Source of the DNA: Acetobacteraceae bacterium
GTDB lineage: Bacteria > Pseudomonadota > Alphaproteobacteria > Acetobacterales > Acetobacteraceae
Assembly: GCA_947475245.1 (NCBI GenBank)
Contig: CANJLW010000001.1
Span: forward strand, 492,470 to 556,469
Length of the DNA stretch: 64,000 bases
Direction of reading: 5' to 3'
Shown one piece after another: positions 42,828 through 50,228 of this stretch. Every line of letters begins with the position of its first letter. The stretch's first letter is position 1. The translations under genes were made by a program, and so were the position numbers. Below the pieces are notes generated by a model, which saw nothing but the letters and a program-made list of their open reading frames with translations, had not been told where the DNA came from and made no database searches.

Positions 42828-43923
42828 AGGGGTCTGCCGCGTCGCGCAGGCCGTCGCCCAGGAAGTTGAAGGCCAGGATCACCAGGATGACCGGCGCCGC
42901 CGCGACCAGCAGCCATGGCGCGCCCGACAATACCTGCACATTTTGCGCGTCCTGCAACAGAATTCCCCAACTGATCGCCGGCGGCCGCAGCCCGAGGCCG
43001 AGGAAGCTGAGCGATGTTTCACTGACGATCATCGCCGGCAGCGCCAGGCTGACCGCGGCGATGATGTGGCTGAGGAACGACGGCAACATATGGCGCACGA
43101 TGATGCGCGTTTGCCCGGCCCCGGCCAGTTCGGCGGCGATGACGAAATCCTCCTCTCGCAAGGCCAGGAAGCGGCCGCGCACGACGCGCGCCAGTTCTGT
43201 CCAGCCGACGAGGGAGATGATGATGGTGATGGCGAAATAGACCTGCGTGACGCTCCAGGTATTGGGCAGCGCGGCCGCAAGGCCCATCCAGAGCGGGATC
43301 GTCGGTATCGATCGCACAACCTCGATCACCCGCTGGATGATCGTATCCACCCAGCCTCCGTACAGCCCCGATATGCCGCCCAGCATGACGCCGAGGAATA
43401 GGCTGAGCGTGACGCCGGCAAGGCCGATAAACAGAGAAATCCGCGTTGCCACGATCAGGCGGGAATAAACGTCGCGGCCAAGCTGATCGGTGCCCAGCAG
43501 GAAGATGCCGTCGACCGGCTGGCCGCCTTCGATCCCGAACAAATGGCGATCCGTCGGGATCAGGCCGAACAGGTTGTACTCGTAGCCGTGCGCGAACATG
43601 ACGACCTTGAGCTTACGGCCCTGGTCGGGTGCGAAGGTCATCTTGAAGGTCTTGAGGTCGCGCACCCCCTTCAGCCCGTTGACGTGCGGGTTGAACCCGT
43701 CCGCGTCGAACAACTGGATGGCCTGCGGCGGCATGTAGCTGCGGCGCGCGTCCGTTGCGTGCGGGTCGGTGATCGCCAGAAAATCGGCGAAGATCGCGAT
43801 CACATAGAACGTCACGATGACGCCCAGGCTGATCAGGGCCAGCTTGTGTCGGCAGAAGCGCCACCACGTCAGCTGAAGCTGCGTGGCCTGCGCCATCCGA
43901 TCATCAGTTAACGACGCGCTCAT
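42820..43923 (-). CDS. Peptide-type ABC transporter permease (DppC/OppC)
   Basis: The 367-residue inner-membrane permease has an N-terminal OppC-type region (WWRFCRHKLALISLG) with a first membrane helix, a periplasmic part of about 100 residues with no close match I know (FDADGFNPHVNGLKGVRDL), then five helices. The ATPase-contact loop EAA-type motif lies in IIAAELAGAGQTRIIVRHML near residue 270. I chose ATG 43923, overlapping the dppB stop by four bases. It forms the channel with DppB. Confidence 0.9.
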   Translation of the reverse strand: MSASLTDDRMAQATQLQLTWWRFCRHKLALISLGVIVTFYVIAIFADFLAITDPHATDARRSYMPPQAIQLFDADGFNPHVNGLKGVRDLKTFKMTFAPDQGRKLKVVMFAHGYEYNLFGLIPTDRHLFGIEGGQPVDGIFLLGTDQLGRDVYSRLIVATRISLFIGLAGVTLSLFLGVMLGGISGLYGGWVDTIIQRVIEVVRSIPTIPLWMGLAAALPNTWSVTQVYFAITIIISLVGWTELARVVRGRFLALREEDFVIAAELAGAGQTRIIVRHMLPSFLSHIIAAVSLALPAMIVSETSLSFLGLGLRPPAISWGILLQDAQNVQVLSGAPWLLVAAAPVILVILAFNFLGDGLRDAADPYG

Positions 43924-44912
43924 GCTCGGCCCTGCAAACGTATGCGTGGTTCGATCCACATCAGCAACAGGTCGGAGACCAGGGTGCCAATCACGGTCAT
44001 GATTCCCAGCAGCAGGACGATCGTGCCCGCCAGGAACATGTCCTGCGCGACCAGTGCCTGCAGCAGCAGCGGTCCGACCGTCGGCAGGCCCAAAACCAAG
44101 GAGACGATGATGCTGCCCGAAACCAGATAGGGAAACAGATAGGCGATCGAGCTGGCGAACGGGTTAAGCGCCGCTCGAACCGGGTATTTCAGGACGGTGT
44201 GCAACTCCGAAATGCCCTTGGCCCGTGCGGTGACCACGTAGGGTCTTCGCAACTCGTCCAACAGATTGGCGCGCATGATCCGGATTTGGTGCGCCGTGCC
44301 GGCCAGAGCCAAGACGCAGGCGGGCAACGGCACGTGCTTCGCTAAATCCCAGGCCTTCGCCATGCTCCACGGCGCCTGCGAGAACTCCGGCGAGAACAGG
44401 CCGCCGACGCTCAGGCCGAGGTATCGAAAGCCGAGATACATCAGGATCAGCGCGAGCAGGAAGTTGGGGATCGCGAGGCCGATGAATCCGAGCAATGTCG
44501 CGGCATAATCGCCCAACGAATACTGCCGCACGGCCGAATAGATGCCGATCGGCAAGGCAATGGTCCAGGTCAGGAACAGTGCGGAAAACGACACCGCCAT
44601 CGTCAGCCAGAGTCGGTCCCCGATGACCTCCGTCACCGGGCGGCGCCACATCATGGATACGCCGAAATCGCCGACGACGACGCGGCTCATCCACATGCCG
44701 TACTGGATGATGACGGGCTGATCCAGGCCATACTCGCGGCGCATCGCCTGCGCCTGATCGGCGGAAACGACACTGCCGTTGGACGCGAGGTTGGCGATAT
44801 AGGCGTCAACGAAGTCGCCGGGCGGCAGACGAATGATAATGAACGTCAGAATGGAGATCGCGATGCACGTGATCGCGGCGAGCACGAGGCGACGCGCGAG
44901 ATAGATCAACAT
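43920..44912 (-). CDS. Peptide-type ABC transporter permease (DppB/OppB)
   Basis: A 330-residue permease with the family start LARRLVLAAITCIAISILTF and six predicted membrane helices. RLPPGDFVDAYIANLASNG fits the DppB periplasmic loop, and the ATPase-contact loop RPYVVTARAKGISELHTVLK is near residue 222. It is the first gene of the six-gene operon (B-C-D-F-SBP-SBP) and overlaps dppC by four bases. A sigma-70-type promoter candidate lies about 90 bases upstream. Confidence 0.92.
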   Translation of the reverse strand: MLIYLARRLVLAAITCIAISILTFIIIRLPPGDFVDAYIANLASNGSVVSADQAQAMRREYGLDQPVIIQYGMWMSRVVVGDFGVSMMWRRPVTEVIGDRLWLTMAVSFSALFLTWTIALPIGIYSAVRQYSLGDYAATLLGFIGLAIPNFLLALILMYLGFRYLGLSVGGLFSPEFSQAPWSMAKAWDLAKHVPLPACVLALAGTAHQIRIMRANLLDELRRPYVVTARAKGISELHTVLKYPVRAALNPFASSIAYLFPYLVSGSIIVSLVLGLPTVGPLLLQALVAQDMFLAGTIVLLLGIMTVIGTLVSDLLLMWIEPRIRLQGRA

Positions 44913-44999
44913 GCGATAGCGCCCGTCACTGTCCGTTCCCTTTGATTGCCGCGCGCTCGTTGGCCCTTTTGCGGGTGGCGCGTCGGTGCTCTCGTCGGC

Positions 45000-45027
45000 A
45001 CCCTATCGCGCCCCGCGCATCTGTCAA
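45000..45027 (-). promoter_or_regulatory. Candidate sigma-70 promoter of the peptide transporter operon
   Basis: On the minus strand TTGACA (45022-45027) is a perfect -35, and TAGGGT (45000-45005) a partial -10 (TA and final T match), 16 bases apart. Transcription would begin near 44993, giving a leader of about 80 bases before the dppB ATG. It lies in the 149-base gap between flgD and dppB, which otherwise holds nothing recognisable. Confidence 0.4.
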
Positions 45028-45061
45028 AGCGGGAAGGATTTAAATGACGGTCGACGCGCGA

Positions 45062-45727
45062 TTATGGCGTGGATCCGACCTCCTGAACCGCGCCGAAGCC
45101 GACCGATACCTGGCCGAGTTGCAGCGATACGGCGTTGTTGCGATTGGATACGCCCGTCGCGACACCGGTCACGGTAAAGGGAATCGCGGCGGCGGTACCC
45201 TTGGAGTCGGCCCCGATGACGGCGATCTTATAGGCGCCGTCGGCGACTTTCCGGCCATTATTGTCCAGCCCGTCCCAGGTCCAGTCATTCGCGCCGCGCG
45301 TCGCGTTCAACGAGGCGTCGCGAACCTTCATGCCGGACTCACTGACGATGCCGATCGCGACCGGGCCGCTGTTGGTCGCGGTAAAGCCGACGCGACCGAC
45401 ACCGTTCTGCAACGGGATTCGGTCGGACGCGATCGTCACCTGTTTGCCGATCATCGAGGAGGATTGCATCACTTCCGACGCCTGGGTCAGCTCGATCAGT
45501 CGCGTCAGCCCGCTGTTGGTGGCGATCTGCTGCTCCACGCTGGAGAATTGCACGAGTTGGCTGGTGAACTGGTTGGTGTCCAGCGGGCTGGTCGGGTCCT
45601 GGTTCTTTAGCTGAGTCATCAGCAGGGTCAGGAAGTTGCCGAAGTTGGATGTCAGCTTGGTCAGCGCGTTATCGGATTGCGCCGGTTTCGCCGCCGTCGA
45701 TTGCGCGGCGGTTGGGGTAAGAGCCAT
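45062..45727 (-). CDS. flgD: Flagellar hook-capping protein FlgD
   Basis: FlgD caps the growing hook and guides FlgE assembly, then is replaced. The 221-residue protein shows the N-terminal FlgD signature (NFLTLLMTQLKNQDPTSPLDTN, by ends) at about residues 31-52, followed by QFTSQLVQFSSVEQQ, and a C-terminal beta domain with TWDGLDNNGRKVADGAYKI, the FlgD Ig-like part. GGAGG lies eight bases before ATG 45727. It follows fliK by 15 bases on the same strand. Confidence 0.95.
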   Translation of the reverse strand: MALTPTAAQSTAAKPAQSDNALTKLTSNFGNFLTLLMTQLKNQDPTSPLDTNQFTSQLVQFSSVEQQIATNSGLTRLIELTQASEVMQSSSMIGKQVTIASDRIPLQNGVGRVGFTATNSGPVAIGIVSESGMKVRDASLNATRGANDWTWDGLDNNGRKVADGAYKIAVIGADSKGTAAAIPFTVTGVATGVSNRNNAVSLQLGQVSVGFGAVQEVGSTP

Positions 45728-45742
45728 GTGAGGTGCCTCCGC

Positions 45743-47749
45743 TCAGGCCATGATGTTGACGCCGCCGAGGGGCGGTCGTGTCGTCGGGCGACGCGTCGTA
45801 TCGGTATGGGACGGTTCTGTGGGGGGAGCAGGCGTCGCCTGCGCCCATCCGCGGCGATCCTGATCGGCGGAACGATTGTCCCCGCCTTGACCGAACCCGG
45901 CCTGCGGGTCCGGGTTCGACGCAAATGTCGGTACCGCTTCCGATTGGATCGGGCGGAACTGAATCGCGCCGCCGTCGAGCGGTATGCCGGCCTGCGCCAG
46001 CGCGTCTTCCAATTGCGCGCGATCCTGGCGGAGCGAGGTCAGAGTCTCCGCGCGATCCGCCATGACGACGATGCGGATGGGTGTGTCGACGATCCGTTCG
46101 ATCCGGATTTCCACCTGACCAAGCGCCTCTGGCCGCAGATGCACGGTCAGGCGATGTTCCCCCGGTTCGGCGCGCGCCAGAGCGATGACGGCGGGAGCGA
46201 CCTGTTCCACGACGGGATGGGTCGGAACGCGAGGCGTCTGTTCGTAGACCGTAACGACTGACCGTTGGTGGGCTTCCGGCGGCACTGCGGATAATGCTGG
46301 CGGTAAGTCGGCGGTTGAGGGTGTCTCGGGATCGCGTGGTTGCGGAACGGATGTCGTTTCAGTCCGTGCGACAGGCCTTTCGCCGTCGTTGTCGCGGTGA
46401 TCGGAAGTGATCGGCTGGCGGGACGCCGACGCGTTGGTGCCGTCTTGCGATCCGATCGCACGGGATTGTTCCACCATGGCCTCCGGCGGCGCCGTTGGGA
46501 GAACGTCCGCGACGACCGTTGCCGGCGGTTCGGTGGATCGGATGGCGACAGCGGCGATCCCCGTGTCAGATGGCGGTTCGATTATGTCCCGTGCGCCGGA
46601 CGGCGGGATGATTGCTCTCCGTGAGTCGGACAGCGTCACGACTGCGTCCCGGGGGTTGAATGGCGGGGTGATTGTCTCCCGTGCCCCGGAGGGCGTCGCG
46701 ATTGCGTCCCGCGAGCCGAATGGCGGGATGATTGTTTCCCCTGCGCTGGATGGCGGTACGGTTGCTTCCCGCGCACCGGATGGCGCGACTATCGGTTGTC
46801 GCGACGGAAATGCGCCTCGAAGCGTCGCGTCCGCCGCCATCGGTAACGGTGAGCTCCCGCCGACGTCCGCCGACGGACGCCATCCGTCCCGCGTTTCGTT
46901 CGCTTGCGACAAATCGGCCGAACCGCTCTGCGGAATTAAATCCGGGCGATGGGGCGCGATCGCGACAGCGGGCACAGTGTCCGCCGCAGGCAGGGCCTCG
47001 TGGGTGAATGCGTGCTCGATCAGTGTGCGCTTGTCCGGCGGCGGGGACTGGCCGAGCGGGCGGAGGTCGCGGATCGGTGGTTCGGTGGGGGGTGGTTGGT
47101 GGGGGCGTTGCGTGTTCTCCCGCGCGCTCCCCACCTCCAGTCGAACGGGGTGCTCGACGCGCATGGCCGGGGCATCCGAATGCGGCGGCGGAGGCGTGTC
47201 GGCCGGCGGCAGAGGAACCTGAATGGGCGCGGCCATGAACGGTGGTTCCGATCCAGGCGCGGGGCCTGGCGTCCGCTCGGTCCCTGGTTCGGCAGCAATC
47301 GCATCCGCATCGTCGCTCGGGGGCCGGTTCGACCGATGCGGACGTGCAGCCGTCGATGGCGCGTCAAACCTGCTGTCGTCCTGCGGTTCGGCGATCCTGT
47401 CCGCGAACGGCACCGGTTCGGGCGCAATGGCGGCTTGAGGCAGCCGACCCGCCGCGTCGCTCGTAAGAGGATCCACGACCTCCGTCGGCACCGGGAACGA
47501 TGGACCGCTCCAATCCGGCATGGAGGACCGGATCGGCGCCTCCGGGACAGGTGCCCGGCTCGCTGCCGGTGCCAGACTGTTCGTCAAAAAATCGGCGAAC
47601 ACGGGTCCGGGTTCCGCGCCGCTGAACGCAGCGGCCGGAAGAGCGGCATCGAGCACCTGGAAAGACGAAAGAGTCGGTAGGGCCTGCAAAATCGTGTTCC
47701 TGACCGGTGAAGGCGCGCCGGTCCCGCTGACCAGCCTCGCCGGATGCAT
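45743..47749 (-). CDS. fliK: Flagellar hook-length control protein FliK
   Basis: FliK is a secreted ruler that sets hook length and switches export from hook to filament. The 668-residue protein has a long Pro/Ser/Ala-rich disordered part (about 1-530) and a C-terminal hook-length domain: RLTVHLRPEALGQVEIRIER, then IVVMADRAETLTSLRQDRAQ, typical of Flg_hook. Within the disordered part lies a run of 10-residue repeats (DNA 46569-46805). The start ATG 47749 has no good ribosome site. FlgD follows in the same unit; flgE is divergent. Confidence 0.9.
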   Translation of the reverse strand: MHPARLVSGTGAPSPVRNTILQALPTLSSFQVLDAALPAAAFSGAEPGPVFADFLTNSLAPAASRAPVPEAPIRSSMPDWSGPSFPVPTEVVDPLTSDAAGRLPQAAIAPEPVPFADRIAEPQDDSRFDAPSTAARPHRSNRPPSDDADAIAAEPGTERTPGPAPGSEPPFMAAPIQVPLPPADTPPPPHSDAPAMRVEHPVRLEVGSARENTQRPHQPPPTEPPIRDLRPLGQSPPPDKRTLIEHAFTHEALPAADTVPAVAIAPHRPDLIPQSGSADLSQANETRDGWRPSADVGGSSPLPMAADATLRGAFPSRQPIVAPSGAREATVPPSSAGETIIPPFGSRDAIATPSGARETITPPFNPRDAVVTLSDSRRAIIPPSGARDIIEPPSDTGIAAVAIRSTEPPATVVADVLPTAPPEAMVEQSRAIGSQDGTNASASRQPITSDHRDNDGERPVARTETTSVPQPRDPETPSTADLPPALSAVPPEAHQRSVVTVYEQTPRVPTHPVVEQVAPAVIALARAEPGEHRLTVHLRPEALGQVEIRIERIVDTPIRIVVMADRAETLTSLRQDRAQLEDALAQAGIPLDGGAIQFRPIQSEAVPTFASNPDPQAGFGQGGDNRSADQDRRGWAQATPAPPTEPSHTDTTRRPTTRPPLGGVNIMA
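46569..46805 (-). repeat. fliK: About eight degenerate 30-bp repeats inside fliK
   Basis: Read on the plus strand, units start at 46569, 46599, 46629, 46659, 46689, 46719, 46749 and 46779, most opening with (g/a)atggcgg and holding tcccg(c/t)g near base 20. In the FliK frame they encode 10-residue units of the type R-D/E-x-I-x-P-P-S-G-A. Period and number are read directly. Units differ from each other, so the array is old or under selection for change. Confidence 0.85.
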
Positions 47750-47828
47750 CAGCGCAAGAACAGGGCCAGCGGTTGGAATACCCGAGAAATCGCGACTTTT
47801 CCGCGATTTTCCGCGTTCACCTTAAGGC

Positions 47829-47895
47829 GCGACCAGTCGGCATCGGCAGGTTTTGCCGAGACAAAACTGCCGCGGACACCGAAGCGACCAGTCGG
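47829..47895. promoter_or_regulatory. Direct repeats and dyad upstream of the flgE promoter
   Basis: GCGACCAGTCGG occurs perfectly twice, at 47829-47840 and 47884-47895. Between them lies the perfect dyad TCGGCA-N5-TGCCGA (47843-47859), followed by CAAAACTGCC (47862-47871), which repeats part of it in inverted form. The positions, about 65-130 bases upstream of the expected flgE start point, suit sites for a sigma-54 enhancer-binding protein of the FlbD type. They also lie upstream of divergent fliK. The repeats are seen; the binding protein is inferred. Confidence 0.5.
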
Positions 47896-47933
47896 GCACA
47901 CGACAAAACCCCTGATTTTCAGCCGCTTCGTCG

Positions 47934-47949
47934 CGGCACGGTTCGTGCG
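47934..47949 (+). promoter_or_regulatory. Sigma-54-type promoter of flgE
   Basis: CGGCACGGTTCGTGCG matches the -24/-12 pattern TGGCACG-N4-TTGCA with GG and GC at the required spacing; six of seven -24 bases and the TGC of -12 agree. Transcription would start near 47961, 25 bases before the flgE ATG. Hook genes are sigma-54-dependent in several alphaproteobacteria. Confidence 0.6.
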
Positions 47950-47985
47950 TCTGGGATGCCGACACGACCAAGCGGGAGCCGGCAA

Positions 47986-49305
47986 ATGTCACTCTTCGGA
48001 GCGATGAACAGTGCGATCAGTGGGCTGGGGGCGCAATCGAACGCCTTCGGCAATATCAGCGACAACGTCGCCAACAGCCAGACGGTTGGCTTCAAGCGCG
48101 TGGATACCAACTTCGTTTCCTACCTCACCACCAGCACCGCCGCCCGTAACGAGCCCGGCGCCGTCGTCGCTCGGCCTGACTACGTGAACAACGTGCAGGG
48201 AACGGTGACGCAGATCGACAACCCCCTCGGCCTCGCCATCGCCGGGCAGGGTTTTTTCGCCGTGTCGCAGCAGACCGGGCAGGTCAATAACGCGCCGGTC
48301 TTCAATCCGTTGCAGTTCTATACCCGCGCGGGCGACTTTCAGTTGAACAAGGCCGGATATCTGGTGAACAGCGCCGGCCAGTTCCTGAACGGGTGGGAAG
48401 TCGATCCCCTGACCGGGGATGCCAATCAGAACGCCCTGGCACCGATCCAGATATCCCAAACCGTGTTCAACCCCGTCGCGACGACCGAGGTCGTGCTGTC
48501 GGCGAACCTGCCCGCCACGCCTCTTGCGGAAACCGCGACCGCCGACGCGCCGATCTCCTCCGACATCGACGTCTACGACGCGCTCGGCACCGTGCACGCG
48601 GTGACGCTGAACTGGGTGCAGGATTCGGCCGATACCTGGACCGTTTCGGTGGTGTCGGAAGACGCCACCACGCCCGATCTGGGATCGGCGGTGGTCAAGT
48701 TCGGCGCCGGCAGCCTGAACCCGGTGCCGGCGGGAACGGTGGGCGACATCAGCGACGCAACCGGTTCGGTCACGGCGGCGGGATATTCCGCCGGTGGCGC
48801 GGCGATCCTGAGTTTCACGGCGGAGTTCAGTTCCGGCAGCCAGACCATACAGCTGAATCTCGGGAACTACGGCGACACGTCGGGGATCACGCAGTATGCC
48901 GGTACGCGCTACAGCCTGCGCGGACTGACGCAGAACGGCGTGGCGCCGGGCAGCTTTTCGGGCGTCAGCACCCAGGCCAACGGCGATATCGTGGTGAACT
49001 ACGACAACGGCCAGACCCGCGCGATCGCCAAGGTGCCGCTGATCACGTTCAACAACCCGAACGCATTGCAACGCCAGAACGGGCAGTCCTTCACCGCCAC
49101 GCTGGAATCGGGCAATCCGCTGGCCGAGGAAGCAAGCACCAACGGCGCGGGCAATATCGTCACGGAATCGATCGAGGGGTCGAACGTCGATATCGCCTCG
49201 GAATTTTCCAAGTTGATCGTCGCGCAGCGCGCCTATTCCGCGAACACCAAGGTGGTGACGACGGCGGATGAGTTGTTGCAGCAGACAATCGACATGAAGC
49301 GGTAA
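47986..49305 (+). CDS. flgE: Flagellar hook protein FlgE
   Basis: FlgE polymerises into the flagellar hook after export by the flagellar type III system. The 439-residue protein has the N-terminal rod/hook signature MSLFGAMNSAISGLGAQSNA and ISDNVANSQTVGFKRVDTNF, the hook-basal body segment GLAIAGQGFFAVSQ near residue 84, and the C-terminal D0 coil NVDIASEFSKLIVAQRAYSAN with TADELLQQTIDMKR at the end. I chose ATG 47986, which has GGGAG upstream and the canonical N-terminus; the frame extends upstream without homology. A sigma-54-type promoter precedes it. Confidence 0.95.
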   Translation: MSLFGAMNSAISGLGAQSNAFGNISDNVANSQTVGFKRVDTNFVSYLTTSTAARNEPGAVVARPDYVNNVQGTVTQIDNPLGLAIAGQGFFAVSQQTGQVNNAPVFNPLQFYTRAGDFQLNKAGYLVNSAGQFLNGWEVDPLTGDANQNALAPIQISQTVFNPVATTEVVLSANLPATPLAETATADAPISSDIDVYDALGTVHAVTLNWVQDSADTWTVSVVSEDATTPDLGSAVVKFGAGSLNPVPAGTVGDISDATGSVTAAGYSAGGAAILSFTAEFSSGSQTIQLNLGNYGDTSGITQYAGTRYSLRGLTQNGVAPGSFSGVSTQANGDIVVNYDNGQTRAIAKVPLITFNNPNALQRQNGQSFTATLESGNPLAEEASTNGAGNIVTESIEGSNVDIASEFSKLIVAQRAYSANTKVVTTADELLQQTIDMKR

Positions 49306-49316
49306 GCCAGGCGCCG

Positions 49317-49913
49317 TCAGATCCCGACCAGGAGGGGCACAAGCGAAGCAATCAGCAGCAGGCCCATGGCGACATTGAAAACCCGCAGGCGGAACGGCGA
49401 TCGCAACAACAACGCCGCGCCTTTGCCCAGTGCCAGCCACGGCAGCATGCAGGGGATGGCGACGCCGAAGAAGACGATCCCAAGCCAAAGCAGTTGGGTG
49501 CTCAGCGGCACATCGGGGCGGGTGAACTCACTGGCCGCGCCCAGCCCGATCAGCCAGGCCTTGGGATTGATCCACTGAAACGCCGCGGCCCCCCAGAAGC
49601 CGAGGATGGGCCGGTGTTCCCCCGCTTGCGGCGGCGGCGCGCTGGCGATTTGCCACGCGAGCCACGTCAGCCAGGCCGCGCCGATCCAACGCATCGCGCT
49701 CAGCAGAGCTGGGACGGCAAGCAGCACGCTGCCCAGACCCGCGAACACGATTTGCAGCATCGCGCCGAAGCCGAAGGCGATCCCCAACATATGCGGCACC
49801 GTCGCGCGAACGCCGTGATTGGCGGCCGCGCTCGCCAGCATGATGTTGTTCGGCCCCGGCGTAATGTACATCGCCACGGCAAAGCCGATCAGCGACAGCA
49901 GGTGCGGTTCCAC
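49317..49913 (-). CDS. LysE/RhtB-family amino acid exporter
   Basis: The 198-residue membrane protein has about six helices and the family start GFAVAMYITPGPNNIMLASAAANHG (by ends, about residues 11-35), in which PGPN is the hallmark of LysE/RhtB exporters. It would export an amino acid or related compound. The start is GTG 49913, 12 bases after the small unknown gene, with no visible ribosome site; an internal ATG would remove the first helix. It is the last gene after the D-aminoacylase-like and unknown genes, hinting at export of released amino acids. Confidence 0.88.
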   Translation of the reverse strand: MEPHLLSLIGFAVAMYITPGPNNIMLASAAANHGVRATVPHMLGIAFGFGAMLQIVFAGLGSVLLAVPALLSAMRWIGAAWLTWLAWQIASAPPPQAGEHRPILGFWGAAAFQWINPKAWLIGLGAASEFTRPDVPLSTQLLWLGIVFFGVAIPCMLPWLALGKGAALLLRSPFRLRVFNVAMGLLLIASLVPLLVGI

Positions 49914-49925
49914 GTCGGTCGCGCG

Positions 49926-50228
49926 TCAACCGAATACAGCGGCGTCGCGGTTGTCCTGCATCAGCTTGGCGAAGCCGGTGGTGCTGACCAGGCCGATGCC
50001 GCGCGGCACGCCGGTATCCGGGTCGGGCGCGATGGCGCCATAGGCCGCCCCCGCGACCTTGTCCCACTTGCCCGACGGCTTGCGGATTTCCACGTTCGCG
50101 ACGGTGGTTTTCAGGACCAGCCGCACGATCGCGTCCTTGGGCTTGCCGGGCCGCGTCAGGCTGGGGTGGCCGTCGATCGTTTTCCAGCCGGTCCGCAGCG
50201 CCCAGGCGCTCAGTTCTTCCTTGGTCAT
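49926..50228 (-). CDS. Conserved-looking hypothetical protein, coupled to the D-aminoacylase gene
   Basis: A 100-residue soluble protein I cannot name. It begins MTKEELSAWALRTGWKTIDG and has a beta-rich middle (AIVRLVLKTTVANVEIRK) with a Gly/Ala loop (KVAGAAYGAIAPDPDTGVPRG). Its ATG overlaps the stop of the upstream deacylase by four bases (ATGA), which is strong evidence that it is translated. The LysE-type exporter follows 12 bases later. No signal peptide, cysteine or membrane segment is visible. A small regulatory or binding partner is possible. Confidence 0.72.
   Translation of the reverse strand: MTKEELSAWALRTGWKTIDGHPSLTRPGKPKDAIVRLVLKTTVANVEIRKPSGKWDKVAGAAYGAIAPDPDTGVPRGIGLVSTTGFAKLMQDNRDAAVFG

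Noticed and set aside
47989..49488. A 499-codon minus-strand frame opposite flgE
   Set aside because: FlgE is unmistakable on the plus strand; the antisense product is Arg/His-rich without domains.
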